In this document: positions 44,422-52,456 of the stretch, one piece after another
Position numbering within the stretch: the stretch's first letter is position 1
Layout: each line of letters begins with the position of its first letter
Source: Amycolatopsis sp. WQ 127309
GTDB taxonomy: Bacteria; Actinomycetota; Actinomycetes; Mycobacteriales; Pseudonocardiaceae
DNA length: 64,000 nt
Reading direction: 5' to 3'
Assembly (NCBI RefSeq): GCF_023023025.1
Contig: NZ_CP095481.1
Coordinates: 9,375,001 to 9,439,000 of the forward strand
Notes under the pieces: model-generated
What the model was told of the DNA's origin: nothing
Database searches by the model: none
Seen by the model: only the letters and a program-made list of their open reading frames with translations
Position numbers and translations under genes: made by a program

Positions 44422-45243
44422 TCAGGCGTCCTTTGTGGACAGCCGGCCGGCGTCGTCCCGCGTCGCCGGGGTCTCCGGGGCACGCCGGGTCAGCACCAGC
44501 GGGACGTCGTCGGTGACGGCCACCGTGTGCTCGGAGTGGGCCGTGCGGGAGCCGTCCGCCGAGCGGATGGTCCAGCCGTCGGGGTCGTAGACGATCTTGT
44601 CGGTCGTGGCCGCGAACCACGGTTCGAGCGCGAGGGTCAGGCCCGGCCGGAGCTTCATCCCGCGGCCCGCCTGGCCTTTGTTGGACACGTGCAGGTCCTC
44701 GTGCATGGTGCGGCCGATGCCGTGCCCGCCGAACTCGGTGTTGACCGGGTAGCCGTAGTCGCACGCCACCGCGTAGATCGCCGCCGAGATGTCGCCGAGG
44801 CGGTTGCCCGGCCGCGCCACCTCGATCGCCGCCTCCAGCGCTTCCTCGGTGGCGCGGATGATCCGCAGGTCCTCCTCGGCCGGGGTGCCGACGATGACCG
44901 TGCGCGCCGAGTCCGCCACCCAGCCGTCGATGCCGACCGCGATGTCGGCGCTGAGCACGTCGCCGTCCCGCAGGACGTAGTCGCGGGGCAGGCCGTGCAG
45001 GACGGCGTCGTTGACCGAGAGGCAGATGACGTTGCGGAACGGGCCCTTGCCGAAGGACGGCGCGTAGTCCCAGTAGCACGACTCCGCGCCGCGGCGCTCG
45101 ATCATGCCGCGCACGTGGTGCTCCAGGTCCATGAGGTTGACGCCGACGTCGGCGAGCCGGCCCACCTCGGTCAGCACCTCGGCGACAAAACGCCCGGCCA
45201 CGTGCATGCGCTCGATCTCGGCGGGCGTCTTCAGTTCGATCAC
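44422..45243 (-). CDS. map: Type I methionine aminopeptidase
   Basis: Removes initiator methionine from nascent proteins. The 273-residue protein has the metal ligands in SADIAVGIDG, DSARTVIVG, GHGIGRTMHE, LALEPW and HSEHTVAV. GTG 45243. It diverges from a small XRE gene with twin palindromes, which is unusual for a housekeeping peptidase, so this is probably an accessory, regulated paralogue. The C-terminal about 20 residues extend beyond the catalytic fold. Confidence 0.93.
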   Translation of the reverse strand: MIELKTPAEIERMHVAGRFVAEVLTEVGRLADVGVNLMDLEHHVRGMIERRGAESCYWDYAPSFGKGPFRNVICLSVNDAVLHGLPRDYVLRDGDVLSADIAVGIDGWVADSARTVIVGTPAEEDLRIIRATEEALEAAIEVARPGNRLGDISAAIYAVACDYGYPVNTEFGGHGIGRTMHEDLHVSNKGQAGRGMKLRPGLTLALEPWFAATTDKIVYDPDGWTIRSADGSRTAHSEHTVAVTDDVPLVLTRRAPETPATRDDAGRLSTKDA

Positions 45244-45265
45244 GAAAACCTCACGTCACAGGGTT

Positions 45266-45311
45266 GGTATAGTTATACCGGGACCGTAGCACTTGCCGGT
45301 ATAGTAATACC
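45266..45311. promoter_or_regulatory. Twin palindromic operators of the XRE/map pair
   Basis: GGTATAGTTATACC (45266-45279) and GGTATAGTAATACC (45298-45311), centre spacing 32 bp, the only AT-rich stretch nearby. They overlap the likely promoters of both divergent genes. Confidence 0.8.
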
Positions 45312-45328
45312 AGTCCTACCCTCGGAGC

Positions 45329-45613
45329 ATGGTCCGTCAACCGCTCACGCCCGCCCAGGTCGAAGCCGGCCGGCGGCTCGGCGTCCTGCTGCGCCGCGCG
45401 CGGGCGGGCCGCGACCTCGCGGAAGTCGCGCAGGCGGCCGGCATCTCGCCGGAGACCCTCCGCAAGATCGAGACCGGCCGCCTGCCCTCCCCCGGCTTCG
45501 GCACGATCGTCCGCCTCGGCGAGGTGCTGGACACGCCACTGCACGAACTGGCCGCCACCTGGCGCGGCCCCGACGTCCCCCGGCACACCACCCCGGCCTA
45601 CGGGCGGCTTTAG
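45329..45613 (+). CDS. XRE-family HTH regulator
   Basis: 94 residues dominated by a HTH_3 domain (AGRRLGVLLRRARAGRDLAEVAQAAGISPETLRKIETGRLPSP split around recognition helix SPETLRKIETG). ATG 45329 lies 18 nt after an operator, suggesting autorepression and control of the divergent map gene. Confidence 0.88.
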   Translation: MVRQPLTPAQVEAGRRLGVLLRRARAGRDLAEVAQAAGISPETLRKIETGRLPSPGFGTIVRLGEVLDTPLHELAATWRGPDVPRHTTPAYGRL

Positions 45614-45641
45614 GCCGACGCCGCCGCGCCCGGTCGTCCGG

Positions 45642-45825
45642 ATGCGCCGTGTCGTCCCGGCAATCACGCGTGTCGACCCCGGGATCACGCGTGTCAACCT
45701 CCCGATCACGCGAGCCGACCTCTCCGGCACACGCGCCGAAGGTGCTGGGCCCACGGCTTCGCTCCCGGCCGTGTGATCCGGGAGCCGGCTCCCGTGATCA
45801 GCGGGTCGACACGCGGGTGTCGGGG
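45642..45825. repeat. 21-bp-period intergenic repeat array (array 2)
   Basis: Four 21-nt units start at 45642, 45663, 45684 and 45705 with core ATCACGCGTGTCRACC; an inverted partner (CCCGTGATCAGCGGGTCGAC) occurs at about 45791-45810. It fills the 213-nt gap between convergent XRE and monooxygenase genes. Period, GTGTYGRCC core and direct-then-inverted layout match array 1 at 2094. Confidence 0.7.
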
Positions 45826-45826
45826 C

Positions 45827-46963
45827 TCAGGACTTCTGCTGGTCTCCGCTGAACATCTCCCGCAGGCTCTCCGGGAGTTCGCCGTCGAAGAGGCTTTCCA
45901 TCAGGGCGGCGTCGTCGAGGGGGGTGGCGGTGCGGGTGAACATGGCCTCCTCGTAGTCGGCGAGCGCGGCTTCGACGTCGCCCGGGTGGGCCGCCAGGGC
46001 CTGGCCGAGTTCGGCGCCGTCCAGCATGGCCAGGTTGGCGCCCTCGCCGTTCGGGGCCGTCACGTGGGCGGCGTCGCCGACGAGGGTGACGCCCGGCAGG
46101 CGGTCCCAGCGGTGCCCGATCGGCAGGGCGTAGTGCGGGCGGAAGACCGGCGCGGTGTCGGCGTCGGTGATCAGCGCGGTGAGCTCCGGGGCCCAGCCGG
46201 CGAACTCCCGCGCGATCCGCGCGGTGACCGCGGCCGGATCGGCGAAGTCGAGGGCCTCGAACCACTCCAGGGACTCCGTCAGGGCGATGTAGGCGTGCAG
46301 GGTGTCGCCGCTTTCCCGGTGGGCGTTGATCGCCCGGTCCGGGGTGGGGCCGTTCGACGCCATCGAGCCGCCGCCGACCGCCTTCGCCGTGGCGGGGTGC
46401 CGGGTGTCGGCGTCGTAGAGGTAGGTCTCGATGAACGCCGTGCCGTCGTACGCCGGCACGGCGTCGGTGACCAGCGACCGCACCCGCGACCAGGTGCCGT
46501 CCGCGCCGACCAGCAGGTTCGTGACGACGGTGGAGCCGTCGGCGAAGGTCACCTCGTAGCCGCCTCCGTCGCACGCGCGGGTGGCGCTGACCTTGCAGCC
46601 CCACCGGACGGTGCCGTCCGGGAGCCCGTCGAGCAGCAGCCGGCGCAGTTCGCCGCGCTGCACCTCGGGCCGGCCACCGGTGCCGTCGTCGACCTTCTCG
46701 AACAGGAGTTTCCCCTGGTGGTCGAGGATCCGCATCGCCTGCCGGCCCTCCAGCACCAGGTCCTGGAACGCCTCGGTCAGGCCGGCCGCCTCGACGGCGA
46801 GCAGCCCGTTGTAGTCGTGGATGTCGAGCATCCCGCCCTGCATGCGGGCCATCGGGGACGGCTCGGCCTCGTACACCGCGGACGGGATGCCGTGGACGTG
46901 CAGGACGCGGGCGAGGGTGAGGCCGCCGAGTCCGGCACCGATGATCGTGACTGGGGTGTTCAT
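45827..46963 (-). CDS. TetX-like FAD-dependent monooxygenase
   Basis: 378-residue flavoprotein similar in layout to tetracycline-destructase/TetX-type enzymes: FAD motif GAGLGGLTLARVLHVHG, QGGMLDIHDYNG, EVQRGELRRLLLDGLPDGTV, and GDAAHVTAPNGEGANLAMLDG. A drug or polyketide substrate is plausible, not established. ATG 46963 follows AAGGAG. A 7-bp-arm palindrome upstream suggests a repressor encoded elsewhere. Confidence 0.85.
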   Translation of the reverse strand: MNTPVTIIGAGLGGLTLARVLHVHGIPSAVYEAEPSPMARMQGGMLDIHDYNGLLAVEAAGLTEAFQDLVLEGRQAMRILDHQGKLLFEKVDDGTGGRPEVQRGELRRLLLDGLPDGTVRWGCKVSATRACDGGGYEVTFADGSTVVTNLLVGADGTWSRVRSLVTDAVPAYDGTAFIETYLYDADTRHPATAKAVGGGSMASNGPTPDRAINAHRESGDTLHAYIALTESLEWFEALDFADPAAVTARIAREFAGWAPELTALITDADTAPVFRPHYALPIGHRWDRLPGVTLVGDAAHVTAPNGEGANLAMLDGAELGQALAAHPGDVEAALADYEEAMFTRTATPLDDAALMESLFDGELPESLREMFSGDQQKS

Positions 46964-47015
46964 GGTGGCTCCTTCGCCGATCGCGGCCGCCCGGTGAGCC
47001 CAGGCGCGGCCGCCG

Positions 47016-47032
47016 TTGGAATTACATTCCAA
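47016..47032. promoter_or_regulatory. Palindromic operator upstream of TetX-like gene
   Basis: TTGGAAT-TAC-ATTCCAA, perfect 7-bp arms, 53 nt upstream of the monooxygenase start. No regulator gene adjoins it; the next gene is ligD. The rest of 46964-47189 shows nothing more. Confidence 0.6.
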
Positions 47033-47189
47033 GATTGCCGCGGGCCACTGGCACGGGCCGCACACGGCGCTGGCAGCGACCTGACGCCCGGTCCCGCGCG
47101 CTGCCAGTACGGCTTTCACCTGCACAAACCCAGCGAAGCTAGGCCGAACGGGTTACGGTCGGAGCACCGAGTGGGGAACGGAGGCCGGC

Positions 47190-49184
47190 ATGGCAGCGCG
47201 CGACACCACCCGCGTCCCCGCCTGGGTCGAGCCGATGCTGGCCAAGGCCGACGGCGGGCGCCTGCGCAGCGGCCCCGAATGGGCCTACGAGTACAAACTG
47301 GACGGCTACCGCGCCGCCATGCGGATCGCGCCCGACGGCACCACGGTGCTCACCAGCCGCAACAACATCGACTTCACCGCCGAGTTCCGCGGCGTCACCG
47401 GCGTCCTCGATCTCGACGGCCAAGCCGCCCTGCTCGACGGCGAAGTCGTCGTCTACAACGAGGACGGCCGGATCGACTTCGAGCTGATGCAGGAACGCCG
47501 CGGCCGCTACGTCAAGCACCAAAGCTCCCTGCGCCGTGACGAGCCCTTCGACGACCTCCCGGTCCGGTTCCTCGCCTTCGACCTGCTGCAGCTGGGCGAG
47601 CGCAGCCTGCTCGCCGAGCCCTACGACGAACGCCGCCGCCTGCTCACCACGCTGCCGATGCCCGACCTCCACAAGGTTTCCGTCGTCCGCGCGGTCACCT
47701 TCGCCGAACTCGACGCCGACCACCGCTCCCCCGCCGACTTCCTGGCCCACGCCGCCGACGCCGGGTACGAAGGCGTCGTCGCGAAGCTCCGCAGCTCGAC
47801 CTACCAACCCGGCCACCGGCCCGACTCCTGGCTCAAGCACCCGTTCATCCAGACGGCGGAGGTCATCGTCTGCGGCTGGCGCCCCGGCCGGCGCAGCTTC
47901 ACCGGCACCCTCGGCGGCCTCCTGCTCGGCGCCCACGACCCCGCCACCGGCGACCTCGTCTACATCGGCGACGTCGGCACCGGCTTCTCCCAGGCCGCCC
48001 GCGCCGACCTCGTCACCACGCTGACGCCGCTCGAACGCCGGACCCACCCCTTCGCCACGACGCCGCCGCGCGAGGACACCACCCGCGCCCGCTGGGTCGA
48101 ACCGCACCTCGTCGGCGAGGTCGTCTACCGGCAGTTCACCCGCGCCGGCCGCGTCCGCCACACCGCCTGGCGGGGCCTGCGGGCCGACAAGAGCCCCGAC
48201 GACGTCCTCGCCCCTCGCTCGACCGGCCCAGCCGCGCCGGAGCCCGCGCCCTCGGAGGCGGCGCCGCCGCTGGGGCCGAAGATCACCGTGCAGGCCGGAA
48301 ACCGGCGGCTGACACTGTCCAATCTGGACAAACCGCTGTTCCCCGACGGCTTCACCAAGGGCGAGGTCATCAACTACTACTCCCGCGTCGCGCCCGTGCT
48401 GCTGCCGCACCTCGCGGGCCGGCCGGTGACGTTCATCCGCTTCCCCGACGGCGTCGGCGGCCAGCAGTTCTTCGAGAAGAACACCCCGCGCGGCGCCCCG
48501 GACTGGCTGCCGACCGTCACGCTGCCCAGCACCGGCTCCCGGTCCGGCCGCGGCGAAGGCACCATCGACTACGCGCTGCTCGACGAGCTGCCCGCGCTGG
48601 TGTGGGCCGCGAACCTGGCCGCGCTGGAGCTGCACGTTCCCCAGTGGACGGTCGGCCCCGGCGCGACCCGCCGGCCACCGGACCGGCTGGTGTTCGACCT
48701 CGACCCCGGCCCGGGGACGTCGATCGTCGACTGCTGCCGGGTCGTCGAACGCCTCCACGACGTCCTGCTCGCCGACGGGCTGACGCCGTTCGCGAAGACG
48801 TCCGGCTCCAAAGGGATGCAGCTCTACTGCGGCATCCGCACGGACGACCCGGCCGCGCCGTCGGCCTACGCCAAGCGGCTGGCGCAACGGCTCGCGCGGG
48901 AGACCCCGGCGACGGTCACCGCTGTCATGGTCAAGGCCCAGCGCGCCGGCCGGGTGTTCATCGACTGGAGCCAGAACAACCCGGCCAAGACGACGGTCGC
49001 GCCCTACAGCCTGCGCGGGCGCGAGCACCCCACGGTCTCGACGCCGCTCACGTGGGCCGAGGTCCGCGCGTGCCGGCACGTCAGCCACCTGAGTTTCACC
49101 GCCGACGACGTCCTGGACCGCGTCGAGACGCACGGGGACCTGCTCGCGCCGCTTCTGGAGGCTCAGGCCCCGCTGCCGGCCTGA
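47190..49184 (+). CDS. ligD: LigD-type ATP-dependent DNA ligase/polymerase
   Basis: Repairs double-strand breaks by non-homologous end joining, normally with Ku. The 664-residue protein has an N-terminal ligase domain (adenylated Lys36 in YKLDGYRA; EGVVAKLR; OB-fold about 215-315) and a C-terminal LigD polymerase/primase domain (from about 370; catalytic Asp503/Asp505 in FDLDPGPG; KTSGSKGMQLY). The order LIG-POL without the phosphoesterase domain differs from mycobacterial POL-PE-LIG. No ku gene is adjacent. Confidence 0.93.
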   Translation: MAARDTTRVPAWVEPMLAKADGGRLRSGPEWAYEYKLDGYRAAMRIAPDGTTVLTSRNNIDFTAEFRGVTGVLDLDGQAALLDGEVVVYNEDGRIDFELMQERRGRYVKHQSSLRRDEPFDDLPVRFLAFDLLQLGERSLLAEPYDERRRLLTTLPMPDLHKVSVVRAVTFAELDADHRSPADFLAHAADAGYEGVVAKLRSSTYQPGHRPDSWLKHPFIQTAEVIVCGWRPGRRSFTGTLGGLLLGAHDPATGDLVYIGDVGTGFSQAARADLVTTLTPLERRTHPFATTPPREDTTRARWVEPHLVGEVVYRQFTRAGRVRHTAWRGLRADKSPDDVLAPRSTGPAAPEPAPSEAAPPLGPKITVQAGNRRLTLSNLDKPLFPDGFTKGEVINYYSRVAPVLLPHLAGRPVTFIRFPDGVGGQQFFEKNTPRGAPDWLPTVTLPSTGSRSGRGEGTIDYALLDELPALVWAANLAALELHVPQWTVGPGATRRPPDRLVFDLDPGPGTSIVDCCRVVERLHDVLLADGLTPFAKTSGSKGMQLYCGIRTDDPAAPSAYAKRLAQRLARETPATVTAVMVKAQRAGRVFIDWSQNNPAKTTVAPYSLRGREHPTVSTPLTWAEVRACRHVSHLSFTADDVLDRVETHGDLLAPLLEAQAPLPA

Positions 49185-49199
49185 CGCGGTGCACCAAGC

Positions 49200-49558
49200 T
49201 CAGGGGACGAGCAGCAGTTTCCCCGTCGTGCGACGGGATTCGAGGTCGCGGTGGGCCCGGGCGGCGCCGGCCGGGGCGCAGCGCTTTCCGATCCGCGGCG
49301 TCAGCTGTCCACTTCGGACGAACCCGAAGATCTCGTTCGTCCGCCGGAGCAGGGCTTCAAGGGTGGGGACGTGGTCGGCGCCGGCGGCCATCGGGACCTT
49401 GTCCTCGCGGGACACCAGCCCGATCACCGCACCGCCGCGGGCCTTGATCAGTCGGTCACGTCCGCGCCCAGCGCCGTCACGGTACCCACGCCCTCGACGC
49501 CCGGCACCGTGGGCATCGACCAGGTGCGCACCGGCATCCGCCGGACCCCGGTGTCCAT
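49200..49558 (-). pseudogene. Decayed quinone oxidoreductase
   Basis: From ATG 49558 one frame reads MDTGVRRMPVRTWSMPTVPG and GVEGVGTVTALGADVTD then stop, matching the N-terminal region of quinone oxidoreductases. A different frame then reads GGAVIGLVSREDKVPMAAGA and ends with RSGQLTPRIGKR, the C-terminal region of the same family, to TGA 49200. About 170 central residues including the cofactor site are missing. Confidence 0.7.
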
Positions 49559-49598
49559 GAGGCATGGCAGCCCAAAATGGACCCGCAAGTCCAGAACG

Positions 49599-50186
49599 TC
49601 AGCGGGACTTCGCGCGCAGGTGGAGCCGCTCCCCCTGCTTGCCGAACAGGCTCAGGATCTCCGCCGGCCGGCCGTCGACCGCGCCGAACCAGTGCGGCAG
49701 GCGCGTGTCGAACTCCGCCGCCTCGCCCGGGCCCAGCGTCATGTCGCGGTCCGCCAAGACCAGCCGCAGCCGTCCCGACAGCACGTACAGCCACTCGTAA
49801 CCCTCGTGGACCTGCGGGTCCGGCTCGCCCGTCTCCGGCTCGAGGATCATCTTGAACGCCTGGGGCGCGCCCGGCTGGCGGGTCAGCGGGAGCACCGTCA
49901 TCGTCGCGCCGTTGTGGCGCGGGATGCGCCGCGCCGTCAGGCGGACGCGCGGGTCGCCGACCTCCGGGGCGCCGACCAGCTCGTCCAGCGGGACCTGGTG
50001 GGCCTGGGCGATCGGCAGCAGCAGCTCCAGGCTCGGCTTGCGCTGGCCGGCCTCCAGGCGCGACAGCGTGCTCTTCGAGATGCCCGTCGCCTCCGAGAGG
50101 TCGGCGAGGGTGACCCGCCGCTGCGTGCGGACCCGCTTGAGCCGCGGGCCCACCTCGGCCAGTGCCTGGTTGATTGCGTCCGTCAT
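49599..50186 (-). CDS. XRE-cupin transcriptional regulator
   Basis: 195 residues: HTH_3 at about 12-68 (LSEATGISKSTLSRLEAG) and a C-terminal cupin sensor domain (HEGYEWLYVLSGRLRLVLADRD; FDTRLPHWFGA). Divergent from the flavoprotein at 50264 with a 77-nt gap containing an inverted repeat, so it probably controls that gene. Confidence 0.9.
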   Translation of the reverse strand: MTDAINQALAEVGPRLKRVRTQRRVTLADLSEATGISKSTLSRLEAGQRKPSLELLLPIAQAHQVPLDELVGAPEVGDPRVRLTARRIPRHNGATMTVLPLTRQPGAPQAFKMILEPETGEPDPQVHEGYEWLYVLSGRLRLVLADRDMTLGPGEAAEFDTRLPHWFGAVDGRPAEILSLFGKQGERLHLRAKSR

Positions 50187-50215
50187 GCCCCCAGGAAACT
50201 CCTTCGTCCCGGAAA

Positions 50216-50233
50216 CGGCAACATAAGTTGTCG
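50216..50233. promoter_or_regulatory. Likely operator between XRE-cupin and flavoprotein genes
   Basis: Imperfect palindrome CGGCAAC-ATAA-GTTGTCG (6 of 7 arm positions pair), midway in the divergent gap. Confidence 0.5.
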
Positions 50234-50263
50234 GATTCGTGACGCCGGGGTCATGGTGGCCGC

Positions 50264-51211
50264 ATGACCGAGAACAGCAGTTACGACGTAGTGGTGGTGG
50301 GTGGCGGGGCCGCGGGTCTCAACGCCGCCCTGATGCTCGGCCGGGCGCGGCGGCGCGTCGCGGTCGTCGACGGCGGCGCGCCGCGCAACGCCCCCGCCGC
50401 CCACATGCACGGCTTCCTCTCCCGCGACGGGCTGCCGCCGGACGAGCTCCGCAAGATCGGCCGCGAAGAGCTCGCGGGGTACGGCGTCGACCTCGTCGAC
50501 GACGACGTCACCGGCCTCGAGCCCGGCTTCACGCTGCGCCTGGCCGACGGCCGCGTGCTGACCGCGCGGCGCGTCCTGTACGCCACCGGCGTCCACGACG
50601 ACCTCCCGGACCTCCCCGGCCTGCGCGAGAGCTGGGGCACCGACGCGGTGACCTGCCCCTACTGCCACGGCTACGAGGTCCGCGACCGGCCGCTCGGCGT
50701 GCTCGGCACCGAAGCCGCGAGCGTCGAGCACGCCCTGCTCGTGCGCCAGTGGTCACCGGACGTCGTCTACTTCGCCCACACCGCGCCGCCGTCCGAAGAG
50801 GACCGGACGCGGCTCGACGCGCGGGGCATCCGGGTCGTCGAGGGCACTGTGACCGCGGTGCGGCGCGAGGACGGCAAGCTCACCGGCGTCGAGCTGGGCA
50901 ACCGGTTCGTGCCGCGGGCGGCGCTGTTCATCCGCACCCGGACCGTCCCGCACGACGCGCACCTGCGCGAGCTCGGCTGCGCGGTGGAGAACGACGTCGT
51001 CAAGGTCGACCCGAGCGGGCGGACCAGCGTGCCGGGCGTGTGGGCCGCCGGCAACGTCGTCGACGCGCGGGCCACCGTGATCATCGCCGCAGCGCAGGGC
51101 GCGGCCGCCGCCGGAGCGCTCAACCACGACCTCGTCACCGAGGACGTCCGCACCGCGATCGACTCCTACGGCGGCTTCACGCCCGCGGCGGAACGTGCGG
51201 CGATGCGCTGA
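50264..51211 (+). CDS. Thioredoxin-reductase-like FAD/NAD(P) oxidoreductase
   Basis: 315 residues: FAD motif VVGGGAAGLNAALMLGRARR, redox-active-looking CPYCHGYE (CxxC, about residue 130), and C-terminal VPGVWAAGNVVDARATVIIAAAQG. Layout matches thioredoxin-reductase-fold enzymes that pair with an XRE-cupin regulator in actinobacteria. The electron acceptor is unknown. Confidence 0.9.
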   Translation: MTENSSYDVVVVGGGAAGLNAALMLGRARRRVAVVDGGAPRNAPAAHMHGFLSRDGLPPDELRKIGREELAGYGVDLVDDDVTGLEPGFTLRLADGRVLTARRVLYATGVHDDLPDLPGLRESWGTDAVTCPYCHGYEVRDRPLGVLGTEAASVEHALLVRQWSPDVVYFAHTAPPSEEDRTRLDARGIRVVEGTVTAVRREDGKLTGVELGNRFVPRAALFIRTRTVPHDAHLRELGCAVENDVVKVDPSGRTSVPGVWAAGNVVDARATVIIAAAQGAAAAGALNHDLVTEDVRTAIDSYGGFTPAAERAAMR

Positions 51212-51251
51212 CGCGCTGGTGTTGCCGGGCCGCGCGTGCCAGGCTCGGCCC

Positions 51252-51707
51252 GTGCGCCCGACGCTGTACGACTTCGCCGGCGGCGACCCCGCGTTCCTCG
51301 CGCTGGCCGCCGCCCACCACGAACGCTGCCTGGCCGATCCCGAGCTGAACCACCCGTTCTCCCACCCGGGACAGCACCCGAAGCACGTAGAGCGGCTGGC
51401 CTGGTACTGGGCGGAGGTGATGGGCGGCCCGCCGCGGTTCTCCACCGAGTGCGCGGACCACTCGGCGATGCTCCGGATGCACGCGGGGAACGGCGACATG
51501 ACCGACCTCGGCCGCCGGTTCGTCGACTGCTTCGTGCTCGCCGCCGACGACGCGGGACTGCCCGCCGATCCCGGGTTCCGGGCCGCGCTGCGGACCTACA
51601 TGGAGTGGGCGGTGGCCGAGGTGCTCACCTACCCGGGTCCGGCCGGCGAAGTGCCCGCCGGCCTGGCCGTGCCGCACTGGTCGTGGAACGGGTTGCAGCC
51701 GGTGTAA
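51252..51707 (+). CDS. glbO: Group II truncated haemoglobin
   Basis: 151-residue haem protein binding O2/NO, GlbO-type. Visible: FAGGDPAFLALAAAHHERCL helices, HPFSHPGQHPKHVERLAWYWAEVMGGP, proximal His in SAMLRMHAGNG, and the C-terminal W of MEWAVAEVL. GTG 51252 is preferred; a longer frame begins inside the previous gene. Confidence 0.88.
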   Translation: MRPTLYDFAGGDPAFLALAAAHHERCLADPELNHPFSHPGQHPKHVERLAWYWAEVMGGPPRFSTECADHSAMLRMHAGNGDMTDLGRRFVDCFVLAADDAGLPADPGFRAALRTYMEWAVAEVLTYPGPAGEVPAGLAVPHWSWNGLQPV

Positions 51708-51874
51708 CGCCCGGGGCGGCCGCGGCGTCTTGTGGGCAACGACTGGCTGTGGAGGTCCGTCGCAGAGCCGGCCCGGGCGCGTTTCCCCCCAACCCGCCCG
51801 GGCCGGTTCGTCCACCGGACGCCGTGACCGATTTCCGCCGGCCCGGGCTTCGCGCGGTGGGCAGACTCGGCGGT

Positions 51875-52456
51875 ATGGCCGACACCTTCGACGACGTTCT
51901 CGACCGGTTCCGCCGCGCGGCCAAGGGTTTCGAACACCACCTGCGCGCGGTGCCGCCCGACGGCTGGGGCGCGCCGACGCCGTGCCCCGAGTGGGACGTC
52001 CGGCAGCTGGCCAACCACATGACGCGCGGCAACCTCAACTACGTCGGCCTCCTTCGCGGCGCCACCCGCGACGAGTTCCTGGCCCAGCGGGACGCCGACG
52101 CGCTCGGCGACGACCCGGTCACGGCGTTCAGCGCGTCGGCCGAGGCCTGCGCGGCCGCGTTCGCCGGGAGCGGCGCGCTCGACCGCGTCGTCGACTACCC
52201 GATGGGCGCGCTGACCGGGCGGCGGGCCCTGGCCGTGCGGACCGCCGACAGCGTCGTGCACACCTGGGACCTGGCGCGCGCCCTCGGCGCCGGCGACAGG
52301 CTCGACGCGGACCTCGTCGCCTGGGTCGACGACGGTTACGAGGACATCTTCGCCGGGCTCGCGGTCGACCGGTTCTTCGCGGACCCGCCGGCCGGCGCGC
52401 CCCCGGCGTCGCGGCAGGACCGGCTGCTCACGCGGTTCGGCCGCGACCCCCGCTGA
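51875..52456 (+). CDS. TIGR03086-type DinB/mycothiol maleylpyruvate isomerase-like protein
   Basis: 193 residues of the DinB-like four-helix fold with TPCPEWDVRQLANHMTRGN and VVHTWDLARALG, where the histidines form the expected metal site. This family includes mycothiol-dependent enzymes; substrate unknown. The last 29 nt overlap the convergent sirtuin gene. Confidence 0.85.
   Translation: MADTFDDVLDRFRRAAKGFEHHLRAVPPDGWGAPTPCPEWDVRQLANHMTRGNLNYVGLLRGATRDEFLAQRDADALGDDPVTAFSASAEACAAAFAGSGALDRVVDYPMGALTGRRALAVRTADSVVHTWDLARALGAGDRLDADLVAWVDDGYEDIFAGLAVDRFFADPPAGAPPASRQDRLLTRFGRDPR

Noticed and set aside
45827..49184. Antibiotic biosynthesis cluster around the TetX-like gene and methyltransferases
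   Set aside because: No polyketide synthase, peptide synthetase or other scaffold enzyme occurs in the window; the oxygenases are isolated with their own regulators.
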